From an uncultured Lachnospiraceae bacterium (GTDB lineage: Bacteria > Bacillota > Clostridia > Lachnospirales > Lachnospiraceae): a stretch of 64,000 nt of DNA. Shown here piece after piece: positions 1 through 7,388 of this stretch. The position numbers were made by a program, and so were the translations under genes. Numbering within the stretch: the stretch's first letter is position 1; each line of letters opens with the position of its first letter. The stretch covers positions 35,513 through 99,512 of the forward strand of contig CAUEYX010000008.1 in NCBI GenBank assembly GCA_959022495.1, in the 5' to 3' direction. The notes below the pieces were generated by a model. The model was not told the origin of the DNA. It searched no databases and saw nothing but the letters and a program-made list of their open reading frames with translations.

Positions 1-893
1 TGCCGCTCCACACGGAGAGAAAGCGTTTCCAGCCCTTGGAGAAAAAGGAATGCATGAAGCGGTGCCACAGCCGCCCCCATATCCCTCAATAACACAGCCC
101 GGATTCTTGTCACAAAAGCCGCCGGTCCGGCTGCCTGTAAAAAGGAGACTCCGTGATAGCTCGGGTCCGGCTCCGTAATCTGGGGATATCTCCCATACGA
201 TTTCCAGTCGGTCTTTCCGCTCTCAATGATCACACCGCCAAGCGCGGTACCATGGCCTCCGATAAACTTTGTTGCGGAATGTACTACGATATCCGCTCCA
301 TACTCGAACGGGCGGAACAGATAGGGCGTGGCAAATGTATTATCCACTACCAGCGCGATCCCGTGCGCATGAGCAGTGTCTGCAATCTTTCGGATATCCG
401 CAAGATTTGCATTGGGATTGCCGATAGACTCGATAAAAACCGCCTTTGTATTATCTCGAATTGCTGTTTCCAGGCTGCCCTCCTCATCCGGATCGATAAA
501 CGAAGCCGTAATTCCCTGGGTAGGCAGAGTATGTTCAAGCAGATTATAAGAGCCTCCGTAAATGTATTTTGAAGCAACGATATGATCGCCTGCTTTCGCC
601 AGATTCTGTAATGCATAAGTGATCGCCGCTGCCCCGGAAGCCACCGCCAGAGCCGCGCTTCCACTTTCCAGCGCGGCAATGCGTGTCTCAAATACCTCCT
701 GGGTGGGATTGGTCAGCCTGCCGTAAATATTTCCCGCATCGGCAAGGCTGAACCGGTCTGCCGCATGACGGCAGTCGCGGAATACATACGACGTGGTCTG
801 GTAGATCGGAACCGCCCTGGCGTCTGTCGCCGGATCTGGAGTTTCCTGCCCTGAATGTAACTGTAATGTCTCAAATTTAAAGTCTCTTTTCAT
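1..893 (-). CDS. metY: O-acetylhomoserine sulfhydrylase (3' end cut by window edge)
   Basis: PLP-dependent enzyme of the Cys/Met metabolism family, predicted to make homocysteine from O-acetylhomoserine and sulfide in the cytoplasm. About 297 residues are visible. The protein opens MKRDFKFETLQLHSGQ, then has VPIYQTTSYVF and the PLP-lysine motif SATKFIGGHG, which fits the O-acetylhomoserine branch better than cystathionine lyases. The C-terminal third (usual length about 425) lies outside the window. The start at 893 is set by an AAGGAAGGG ribosome site just upstream. It follows a cysteine-less Rrf2 regulator on the same strand after 61 bp, so the two are probably co-transcribed. luxS elsewhere in the window also yields homocysteine. 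Confidence 0.9.
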   Translation of the reverse strand, partial: MKRDFKFETLQLHSGQETPDPATDARAVPIYQTTSYVFRDCRHAADRFSLADAGNIYGRLTNPTQEVFETRIAALESGSAALAVASGAAAITYALQNLAKAGDHIVASKYIYGGSYNLLEHTLPTQGITASFIDPDEEGSLETAIRDNTKAVFIESIGNPNANLADIRKIADTAHAHGIALVVDNTFATPYLFRPFEYGADIVVHSATKFIGGHGTALGGVIIESGKTDWKSYGRYPQITEPDPSYHGVSFLQAAGPAAFVTRIRAVLLRDMGAAVAPLHAFLFLQGLETLSLRVER

Positions 894-954
894 AAATATG
901 CCCTTCCTTTCCTCTGCCATTTCCGGACCCGTCTGCGCGTCCTCGGTCTTTTTG

Positions 955-1392
955 TCAGATATAATACATCATCATGTCTTTCTCAAGTGTTCTGCGGTAG
1001 TCTCTGACAAGACTGCCAAGTGTTCTCTCCTCAAGGTACTGGTTTACCTTTCTGTCTATCTCATCCCAGAGAAGCCTGCTCAGAGAAGCCTGCACTGGAT
1101 CTGTCTCCTCTCCATCCCTTTCAATAATGGAGAATTCACCTTCAAGTGCTTTTAAAATCTCTTTTACCGTAATCTCGTCTGCGTCTCGGGCCAGCTTATA
1201 TCCTCCGTTCGGACCTTTTACTCCAATAACAATCCCCGCCCTGCGCAGCATTCCAAACACCTGTTCCAGATAATTCAGCGACAGTTTCTGCCGCTGCGCG
1301 GTCTGAGAGAGAGACACAGCTTCTCCCTGACCATTCGCCGCAAGATCTACTAAGGCTCTCAACCCGTATCTCCCCTTTGTAGACAGCTTCAT
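955..1392 (-). CDS. Rrf2-family regulator without cysteines (CymR-like)
   Basis: 145-residue DNA-binding protein with the Rrf2 winged-helix signature (MKLSTKGRYGLRALVDLA at the N-terminus, then GVKGPNGGYKLAR in the wing). It has no cysteine, so it cannot bind the Fe-S cluster used by IscR or NsrR. That resembles CymR, which controls cysteine metabolism through CysK. The gene sits directly upstream of metY, which supports a sulfur-metabolism role; that role is inference. The start at 1392 is chosen over an ATG six codons earlier because GGAGGTGGTGAAAGG precedes it. A strong promoter lies just upstream at 1445-1473. Confidence 0.85.
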   Translation of the reverse strand: MKLSTKGRYGLRALVDLAANGQGEAVSLSQTAQRQKLSLNYLEQVFGMLRRAGIVIGVKGPNGGYKLARDADEITVKEILKALEGEFSIIERDGEETDPVQASLSRLLWDEIDRKVNQYLEERTLGSLVRDYRRTLEKDMMMYYI

Positions 1393-1444
1393 CCTTTCAC
1401 CACCTCCCAATTCCTACTTTTCCGATATGTATTATATGGTTTAT

Positions 1445-1473
1445 GTTATATCAGCTAATTCCCACCTTGTCAA
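1445..1473 (-). promoter_or_regulatory. Sigma-A promoter of the Rrf2-metY unit
   Basis: Read on the minus strand: TTGACA, 17-bp spacer, TATAAC. It lies about 55 bp upstream of the Rrf2 start codon. The edge of the inverted-repeat element at about 1478 is only a few bases upstream of the -35 hexamer. Confidence 0.7.
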
Positions 1474-1477
1474 TATA

Positions 1478-1631
1478 AAATATGAATTTTCCTGGGAGAC
1501 TCATAATGGTTGATGGAAAATCATGGAACGGAACCTGATCCGTCCCGCCCCTCTTCACGAATACGCCTTTAAATAATCCTGCTGTTTTCGGACGACCTTT
1601 TCAAAATCGTCTCCCTCCGCAAATCCAAATT
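1478..1631. repeat. Small inverted-repeat (MITE-like) element, copy 1
   Basis: About 154 bp with related inverted ends. The left end contains CCTGGGAGACTCATAATGG; the right end, read inward on the minus strand, contains TTTGCGGAGGGAGACGATTT. A 76-bp core (1518-1593) matches 20960-21035 in the opposite orientation at 69 of 76 positions. The left end also matches the right end of the 21-kb locus (GGGAGACTCATAATGGTTGATG region). It encodes no transposase. It covers the last roughly 20 codons and stop of the neighbouring Rrf2 gene. I do not recognise the family, and no clear target-site duplication is visible. Confidence 0.75.
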
Positions 1632-2042
1632 CAGCGCCTCCTTGACAATATCTCCGATGGTTATTTCTCCCGCCGTATCTTTTATGATCTCCCACATATC
1701 CGCCCACACTTCCCGGGTCGGACATTGTCCGCACGCAATGCCGCAGTCCGTCTCCCTGGTCAGGCATTCCACAGGTGCCAGTTCTCCCTCTGACGCCTTG
1801 AGGACCTCCAAAATGGTTATGTCGTCCGCCTCCCTGGAAAGGCAGTATCCGCCGAAGGCGCCGCGGGCGCTGGATACGATTCCTGCACTGCAGAGCATTT
1901 TCACAATCCGCTCCAAATACTTCTCTGACAATTCCCTCCGCCGGGCTATATTTTTCAAGCTCTCCCTGTGGTCCCGCTCCGAATGCATGGCAAGATCCAC
2001 TACAATTTCCAGCGCATATTTCCCCTTTGTAGATATTTTCAT
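1569..2042 (-). CDS. Rrf2-family regulator with cysteine cluster
   Basis: 157-residue Rrf2 winged-helix protein (MKISTKGKYALEIVVDLAMH; wing SARGAFGGYCLSR). Unlike its neighbour it carries Cys93, Cys100, Cys104 and Cys107 in the region where IscR-type members bind an Fe-S cluster, so sensing of Fe-S status, oxygen or nitric oxide is likely, though the signal is unknown. The C-terminal residues from about 138 on (LDLRRETILKRSSENSRII) and the stop codon come from the inverted-repeat element, so the native tail was probably replaced. The start at 2042 follows GAGGGAAGAG. A longer overlapping reading frame in this region is only a shadow. Confidence 0.82.
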   Translation of the reverse strand: MKISTKGKYALEIVVDLAMHSERDHRESLKNIARRRELSEKYLERIVKMLCSAGIVSSARGAFGGYCLSREADDITILEVLKASEGELAPVECLTRETDCGIACGQCPTREVWADMWEIIKDTAGEITIGDIVKEALNLDLRRETILKRSSENSRII

Positions 2043-2076
2043 GCTCTTCCCTCACTTCAAACGATATTCTGATCTC

Positions 2077-2105
2077 ATTTTAATGGACCGCCGCAGTAAA
2101 TACAA
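2077..2105 (-). promoter_or_regulatory. Probable promoter of the cysteine-containing Rrf2 gene
   Basis: Minus strand TTGTAT, 17-bp spacer, TAAAAT, about 35 bp upstream of the start codon. The -35 box is a weak match. Confidence 0.45.
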
Positions 2106-2152
2106 GCGTCCGCCATCTTTTGTATAATTTTATGTAACGCCCCAGAAATCCG

Positions 2153-2181
2153 TTGACTTTTATTGTTAAACATGCTACACT
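2153..2181 (+). promoter_or_regulatory. Cold-shock gene promoter
   Basis: TTGACT, 17-bp spacer, TACACT. The start codon is at 2253, so the transcript would have a leader of roughly 65 nt. Long leaders are usual in cold-shock genes, where leader structure controls translation at low temperature. Confidence 0.7.
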
Positions 2182-2252
2182 GAGCCAGTATTGTTCCTCG
2201 CGGGGAGCGGTACGGAAACTTATTTATTTTTTCTTAAATGGAGGGCAACACA

Positions 2253-2450
2253 ATGACAGGTACAGTGAAATGGTTTAACAACCAGAAAGGCTATGGATTC
2301 ATTTCCGATTCTGAGGGCAATGACATTTTTGTTCACTACTCAGGCCTTGTAATGGATGGATTCAAAACTCTGGAGGAAGGCCAGGCTGTCGAATTTGAAG
2401 TGACAGAAGGCGCAAAAGGACCGCAGGCAACAAATGTAGTAAAACTTTAA
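2253..2450 (+). CDS. Cold-shock domain protein (CspA family)
   Basis: 65-residue single-stranded nucleic-acid-binding protein, an RNA chaperone of the OB fold. It begins MTGTVKWFNNQKGYGFIS, containing RNP1 (KGYGFI), and continues with RNP2-like DIFVHYS. Its length is typical of the family. The start at 2253 is preferred over an ATG five codons earlier because that codon overlaps the GGAGGG ribosome site. It is monocistronic: its own promoter is at 2153-2181 and a terminator hairpin follows. Confidence 0.95.
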   Translation: MTGTVKWFNNQKGYGFISDSEGNDIFVHYSGLVMDGFKTLEEGQAVEFEVTEGAKGPQATNVVKL

Positions 2451-2532
2451 TCAGATTTTTTAATGTACCTTTTAATATATAAACAGACTTGATTTATTAT
2501 TAAAAAGCAATACAGAGAAATGAGATTAGCAG

Positions 2533-2570
2533 AGACGGCATGGCTTTGGGCCATGCCGTCTGCTGTTTTC
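2533..2570 (+). terminator. Rho-independent terminator after the cold-shock gene
   Basis: Perfect 12-bp stem (AGACGGCATGGC / GCCATGCCGTCT) with a 5-nt loop at 2533-2561, followed by a T-rich stretch (GCTGTTTTC). Confidence 0.75.
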
Positions 2571-2639
2571 TGACTGCTGCAGCTCCTGCTGACCGTATTC
2601 ATTATATTTCTCCGATGATATATATGGCAGGATCAGCGT

Positions 2640-2680
2640 AAAACAGCGGGTACCCGGCTTTTCATCCCGGATACCCGCTG
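2640..2680 (-). terminator. Terminator of the ior-paaK operon
   Basis: Stem 2644-2657 / 2667-2680 (CAGCGGGT...ACCCGCTG, one internal mismatch) with a TTTTA run on the minus strand. It lies about 25 bp beyond the last ACT-domain gene. Confidence 0.65.
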
Positions 2681-2702
2681 TATAATAATCCTATTATATT
2701 GA

Positions 2703-3152
2703 TCACATCGTACTCTTAATATTGGAAACGTATGCTTCAGACGCTTCCCACACATCGAAACCGCTTCCTCTCAAAATATCCACTACTCTTGCGGGATCAT
2801 CACATTTCAGGACCGCGGACGCATCCTCCCCGTTGGCGAACGCGTACATATACTCAATGTTCACTTCGCCGTCCACGATCTGATGCATGGCGCGGCTTAA
2901 AGAACCTGTTTCATGGGGCACCCTCAGCGCAACCACATCTGTGAGCATTGCAGTAATCCCGTTTTCTTTCAGGACCGCTTTGCCCTTGTTCGGGTCAGAT
3001 ACGATCATACGGAGCATTCCGTATTCCGTTGTGTCAGCCAGGCTGAGCGCAACGATATTCACGTCACTTCCTGCAAGGACCGAGAGTACTTCATCAAGCC
3101 GTCCCTCTCTGTTCTCCAGAAATACCGATAACTGTTGAATCGTGATTCCCAT
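2703..3152 (-). CDS. ACT-domain protein (tandem ACT)
   Basis: 149-residue cytoplasmic protein made of two ACT-type ligand-binding folds. The first starts at ITIQQLSVFLENREGRLDEV, and the second runs from about residue 72 (DVVALRVPHETGSLSRAM). ACT domains bind amino acids. As the last gene of an operon for aromatic 2-oxoacid and arylacetyl-CoA metabolism, this protein probably senses an aromatic amino acid or regulates the adjacent ligase; that role is inference. GGGAGGTAG precedes the start. It is a paralogue of the ACT protein at 4542-4961. Confidence 0.8.
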   Translation of the reverse strand: MGITIQQLSVFLENREGRLDEVLSVLAGSDVNIVALSLADTTEYGMLRMIVSDPNKGKAVLKENGITAMLTDVVALRVPHETGSLSRAMHQIVDGEVNIEYMYAFANGEDASAVLKCDDPARVVDILRGSGFDVWEASEAYVSNIKSTM

Positions 3153-3173
3153 ATCTTCTACCTCCCTCTTTTC

Positions 3174-4505
3174 TTACAGATTCCTGTTGTCGATCACACG
3201 GACAGCCTTGCCCTCACTTCTCTGGATCGACTTCGGCTCAACAAGTTTCACTCTGACAGATACGCCCAGCGCCGTCTTCAGCGCTGCCGCGATCTTATTT
3301 CTCAGCGCATCCAGTTTGCGGATCTCATCAGAGAATACACTTTCATCTACTTCTACCATGACCGTCAGGACATCCAGATTGTCTTCTCTGTCCACAATCA
3401 TCAGGTAGTGGGGCGCCACCACGCCGCCCATGGAAAGAAGCGCTGTCTCAACCTGGGTCGGGAATACATTGACCCCGCGGATAACCTTCATGTCGTCTGT
3501 TCTTCCCGTGAACTTCGAGATCCTGGGGAGTGTTCTTCCACACTCACATGTGCTGTGGTCAATGCTGGTCAGGTCTTTAGTGCGGTAGCGGATCAGCGGC
3601 ATTGCCTCTTTTGCGAGTGTTGTAAATACAAGCTCACCTGTCTCTCCGTCGGCGCATGCTTCATGAGTCGCCGGATTTAATACCTCCGGATAGAAATAAT
3701 CCGCATGGACGTGGAGACCCGCCTTGTGGATGCAGTCCTGCGCCACGCCCGGACCTGTGATCTCGCACAGTCCATAGATATCAAAACAATTGATATGCAG
3801 GATGCTCTCAATCTTCCTGCGCATTTCCTCTGTCCACGGCTCTGCCCCGTGGATACCTGCTTTTAACTTCATATGGTCAACCAGTCCTGCCTCCTGGATG
3901 GACTCCGCCAGGTAGAGGGCATAAGAAGGCGTACATGCGAAAGCCGTTGCTCCCAGATCTTCCATACACATCATCTGGCGTTTTGTATTTCCTGCTGACA
4001 TGGGGATTGCCATGGCGCCCAGCGCCTTCGCGCCGTAATCCAGTCCCAGGCCTCCCGTGAAGAGCCCATAGCCGTAGCATACATGGATGATATCCTCATC
4101 CGTAAGTCCCGCCATGGTCAGGCCTCTTGCCACACATTCTCCCCACACATCAACATCCTTCTGCGAATACGGAGCAATGGTCAGTTTTCCCGTCGTACCG
4201 GAAGTGCCCTGTACCCGCACTACGTCCTTTTTGGGAATTGCCAGAAGTCCGAAAGGATAGTTGTCCCTTAAATCTTCCTTTGTCGTGAATGGAAGTTTCT
4301 CGATGTCTTCGATGGACTTGATATCCCCGGGCTCTACGCCTTTCTGCTGCATTTTTCTCCGATAGAACGGCACATTGTCATACACCCTTTTTACCACGTC
4401 CACAAGACGCTCACTCTGCAGGGCTGCCATCTCATCCCTGCTCATACACTCAATCTTCGGATCACGAATCCGTTCTACCCAGTTTTCTAATGATACTGCC
4501 GCCAT
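3174..4505 (-). CDS. paaK: Phenylacetate-CoA ligase (first paralogue)
   Basis: 443-residue AMP-forming acyl-CoA synthetase of the PaaK type, joining CoA to phenylacetate or a related arylacetate. The nucleotide-binding loop VQGTSGTTGKLT is near residues 98-109. DIYGLCEITGPG, typical of PaaK, follows, and the C-terminal swivel domain contains GRTDDMKVIRGVNVFPTQ. AAAGGAG precedes the start. It lies between two ACT-domain genes in the ior operon. A second ligase heads the operon at 7389-8699; their substrates may differ (phenyl-, hydroxyphenyl- or indole-acetate). The direction in vivo cannot be read from sequence. Confidence 0.9.
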   Translation of the reverse strand: MAAVSLENWVERIRDPKIECMSRDEMAALQSERLVDVVKRVYDNVPFYRRKMQQKGVEPGDIKSIEDIEKLPFTTKEDLRDNYPFGLLAIPKKDVVRVQGTSGTTGKLTIAPYSQKDVDVWGECVARGLTMAGLTDEDIIHVCYGYGLFTGGLGLDYGAKALGAMAIPMSAGNTKRQMMCMEDLGATAFACTPSYALYLAESIQEAGLVDHMKLKAGIHGAEPWTEEMRRKIESILHINCFDIYGLCEITGPGVAQDCIHKAGLHVHADYFYPEVLNPATHEACADGETGELVFTTLAKEAMPLIRYRTKDLTSIDHSTCECGRTLPRISKFTGRTDDMKVIRGVNVFPTQVETALLSMGGVVAPHYLMIVDREDNLDVLTVMVEVDESVFSDEIRKLDALRNKIAAALKTALGVSVRVKLVEPKSIQRSEGKAVRVIDNRNL

Positions 4506-4541
4506 TTTTGTTTCTCCTTTAATGTTCTTATAATTGTTCTT

Positions 4542-4961
4542 TTATAATTCCTCTTCTCCGATGAGCTTCACATCTGCAGCTCTTAAGACTTTTTCTGCTT
4601 TGTCAAAATCGTCGGTATGAAATACCATGACAGGAGCTTTTCCTTCGCGGATCACAAAAGAATAAATATAATTCACATTGATCTGACCTTCTGCGAGGAT
4701 CGAGAGCATCTGGTTTAAATTGCCCTTTTCGTCTTTGAGTTCCGCGCCCATTACGTCGCTTACCCGGGTCACGAATCCTCTCCTGGTCAGACTCTCCTTT
4801 GCCCGGACCGGATCATCCACCACGAGACGCATGATCCCGAACTCCGGCGTATCAAAAGTTGAGATCGCACGGATGTTGACATGTCCTTCCGTAAGAACAG
4901 AAGTCACATTCATCATGCTTCCCGGCTGATTTTCCACAAATACTGATATCTGCCTGATCAT
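4542..4961 (-). CDS. ACT-domain protein (tandem ACT)
   Basis: 139-residue tandem ACT protein (MIRQISVFVENQPGSMMNVTSV; second fold from about DVMGAELKDEKGNLNQML). I place the start at ATG 4961, because the GTG three codons upstream is part of the GGTGAT ribosome-site sequence. It lies between iorB and paaK and is a paralogue of the protein at 2703-3152. This recurring pairing of ACT proteins with PaaK suggests allosteric control by aromatic amino acids, which is inference. Confidence 0.8.
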   Translation of the reverse strand: MIRQISVFVENQPGSMMNVTSVLTEGHVNIRAISTFDTPEFGIMRLVVDDPVRAKESLTRRGFVTRVSDVMGAELKDEKGNLNQMLSILAEGQINVNYIYSFVIREGKAPVMVFHTDDFDKAEKVLRAADVKLIGEEEL

Positions 4962-5063
4962 TACTATCACCGCCCTTCTATAGAAACTTTTTCTTTAAAC
5001 TCATCCTGCGCAAGAGCACTGTACTGTCTCTCTCCCCGCAAAATGCCGGCTGCGCCGATGTAT

Positions 5064-5639
5064 TTACTGTGTGATGCCGTATCCCACGTCAAATGCTTTC
5101 TTATTGATCTCGACGGTCTTCGGCGGAACGGTCTTCTCGATCACCTCATACCACTGCTCTTTCGTAAAGTCCATATGCTGTGCCGCGATGCCGAGCACAA
5201 TCATATTGAATACTTTCGGGTTCCCCAGCTTCCTGGATTCTTCTGTGGCATCCACCTTGTAGACCGTGTACTCCTTCTCAAGGTCTTCTAGGATATGTTC
5301 CGGGTACTGCGCCGCCCCGATGACCACCGGCATGGGGTCGATGCGCCAGTCATTGACGATGAGCACGCCGTCTTTCTTGAGGAAATGCGCATATCTGAGC
5401 GCTTCCAGCCTCTCAAAGGCAATGATGACATCCGCCTGTCCCTCTTCTACGATCGGTTCTGCCACCTTATCTCCGTAACGGACAAATGTGACGACACTTC
5501 CGCCTCTCTGCGCCATGCCGTGGACCTCTGAAAGCTTCACGTCATAGCCTCCCGCTATGGTCAGTCCGCCAAGGACGCGGCTTGTCAGAAGGGTTCCCTG
5601 ACCGCCCACTCCGACGATCATGATATTTTTTACTGCCAT
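5064..5639 (-). CDS. iorB: Indolepyruvate:ferredoxin oxidoreductase, beta subunit
   Basis: 191-residue gamma-type domain of the 2-oxoacid:ferredoxin oxidoreductase family. It partners IorA to convert arylpyruvates plus CoA to arylacetyl-CoA, CO2 and reduced ferredoxin, or the reverse. The signature GVGGQGTLLTSRVLGG is at residues 10-25, followed by SEVHGMAQRGGSVVTFVRYG. Length is normal. GGAGGGGGAA precedes the start, which lies 2 bp after the iorA stop codon, so translation is probably coupled. Confidence 0.93.
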   Translation of the reverse strand: MAVKNIMIVGVGGQGTLLTSRVLGGLTIAGGYDVKLSEVHGMAQRGGSVVTFVRYGDKVAEPIVEEGQADVIIAFERLEALRYAHFLKKDGVLIVNDWRIDPMPVVIGAAQYPEHILEDLEKEYTVYKVDATEESRKLGNPKVFNMIVLGIAAQHMDFTKEQWYEVIEKTVPPKTVEINKKAFDVGYGITQ

Positions 5640-5641
5640 AT

Positions 5642-7387
5642 CTATTCCCCCTCCCTTACAAGCTCGATGGCGTCAAATTTACACAAATCCTTACACAGAC
5701 CGCATCCGGTACACATGGTATCGTCGATATGGATCGTACCGTCCAGATTCTTTGTCATAGCCGGACATCCCGGCTTCATGCACATACCGCACTTCTTACA
5801 TTTCTCCGCGTGCGCAGTGTAGAGCGGTTTCTTCCTCTTATCCAGAAGGACACAGGGCGTTTTTGTGATGATGACGGAGATCTCGTCCTTCGCCGCCTCT
5901 TCTTTGACTGTCTTCTCAAGAAGCGCGGTATCCAGAGCATTCACCTCTGTCACATTCTTCACGCCGATGGCGCGGCACAGTGCCTGGATATTGATAGCGT
6001 AAGTCGGATCGCCCTGAAGTGTCTTTCCGGTTGCGGAATGATCCTGGTGTCCGGTCATTCCTGTGGTAGAGTTATCCATAATGATGACCGTGCCTGTCGC
6101 CTTGTTATATACCATGTTCATCAGAGAGTTCACACCGGTGTGCATGAAAGTAGAATCTCCGATCACTGCCACCCAGTTCTTTATGTAATCCTTGCCCTTT
6201 GCCTTCTCCATGCCGTGGAGGGTGGATATGCTGGAGCCCATGCACATGGTGGTGTCAATGACACTTAAAGGCGCAACCGCTCCCAGCGTATAGCATCCGA
6301 TATCGCCCGCCGCGTGCATCTTCAGCTTATTGAGCACATAGAAGACACTTCTGTGCGGACATCCCGGACAGAGGATGGGCGGTCTTCCCGGAGCCTTTGC
6401 CGGCTCTTTTAAATCAAGCTCTTCTTTTAAGATGGCTGTTCTCAGCATGTTGGCGCTGTACTCGCCCTGAACGGTAAAGATCTCTTTTCCGACTGCCTTA
6501 ATGCCCCAGGACTTTACCTGCTCCTCAATCACCGGATCTAACTCTTCTACAATATATAAAGTATCCACCTTGGAAGCAAAATCTTCGATCAGTTTTCTCG
6601 GAAGGGGATTGACCATTCCAAGTTTCAGAACGGATGCCTCCGGCAGAGCTTCTTTCACATACTGATACGGGATGCCGCTTGTAATGACGCCGATCTTCGT
6701 ATCATTCATCTCCACTTTATTGATCGGAAGTGTATTCGCCGCTTCCGCAAGCTCCAGATTGCGCTTCTCGATCTCAATGTGGCGGAGCTTCGCGTTACCC
6801 GGCATCATGACATTCTTCGGGATATTCTTCTCGTAAGGCTTATCCTCCGGTGTCACGCGCTCGCATAATTCTACCAGTCCCTGGGAGTGTGCAAGCCTGG
6901 TTGTTGTACGGAAGATGAACGGACGGTCGAACTGCTCGCTTAAGTCAAATGCCGCCTTGAAGAAGTCCTTTGCCTCCGCGCTGTCTGACGGCTCAATCAC
7001 CGGGACCTGCGCCGCTCTCGCCACCATTCTTGTATCCTGCTCGTTCTGGGAGCTGTACAGTCCCGGATCGTCCGCGACGACAATGACCAGACCGCCGTTC
7101 ACTCCCATGTACGACACGGAGTAAAGCGGGTCCGCCGCCACATTTAATCCCACATGCTTCATACAAGCCATGGCGCGTGTCCCCGCCAGGCTGGCGCCTA
7201 CAGCCACCTCTGTCGCCACCTTCTCATTGGGCGCCCACTCTTCATACACATCATCCTTATACTGTACAAGGTATTCGCTTATCTCTGTGCTGGGTGTCCC
7301 CGGATATGCGGAGGAGACTTTCACTCCCGCCTCATACGCGCCGCGGGCGATCGCCTCATTGCCCAGCATGATCACTCTCTCTGCCAT
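5642..7387 (-). CDS. iorA: Indolepyruvate:ferredoxin oxidoreductase, alpha subunit
   Basis: 581-residue thiamine-diphosphate enzyme for oxidative decarboxylation of arylpyruvates formed by transamination of Phe, Tyr and Trp. The N-terminal part carries VSSAYPGTPSTEISEYL. The ThDP-binding region has GDIGCYTLGAVAPL and VIGDSTFMHTGVNSLMNMVYN. The C-terminus has two 4Fe-4S ferredoxin motifs (CKKCGMCMKPGCP and CTGCGLCKDLC). The start is placed at 7387 because the ATG four codons upstream is part of the AAAGGATGG ribosome site. It begins 1 bp after the upstream paaK stop. Confidence 0.95.
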   Translation of the reverse strand: MAERVIMLGNEAIARGAYEAGVKVSSAYPGTPSTEISEYLVQYKDDVYEEWAPNEKVATEVAVGASLAGTRAMACMKHVGLNVAADPLYSVSYMGVNGGLVIVVADDPGLYSSQNEQDTRMVARAAQVPVIEPSDSAEAKDFFKAAFDLSEQFDRPFIFRTTTRLAHSQGLVELCERVTPEDKPYEKNIPKNVMMPGNAKLRHIEIEKRNLELAEAANTLPINKVEMNDTKIGVITSGIPYQYVKEALPEASVLKLGMVNPLPRKLIEDFASKVDTLYIVEELDPVIEEQVKSWGIKAVGKEIFTVQGEYSANMLRTAILKEELDLKEPAKAPGRPPILCPGCPHRSVFYVLNKLKMHAAGDIGCYTLGAVAPLSVIDTTMCMGSSISTLHGMEKAKGKDYIKNWVAVIGDSTFMHTGVNSLMNMVYNKATGTVIIMDNSTTGMTGHQDHSATGKTLQGDPTYAINIQALCRAIGVKNVTEVNALDTALLEKTVKEEAAKDEISVIITKTPCVLLDKRKKPLYTAHAEKCKKCGMCMKPGCPAMTKNLDGTIHIDDTMCTGCGLCKDLCKFDAIELVREGE

Positions 7388-7388
7388 T

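Noticed and set aside
1555..2055. 166-codon minus-strand frame overlapping the Fe-S-type Rrf2 gene
   Set aside because: It is in a different frame from the recognisable Rrf2 protein and has Gly/Arg/Cys-rich composition. It stays open partly because it runs into the repeat element.
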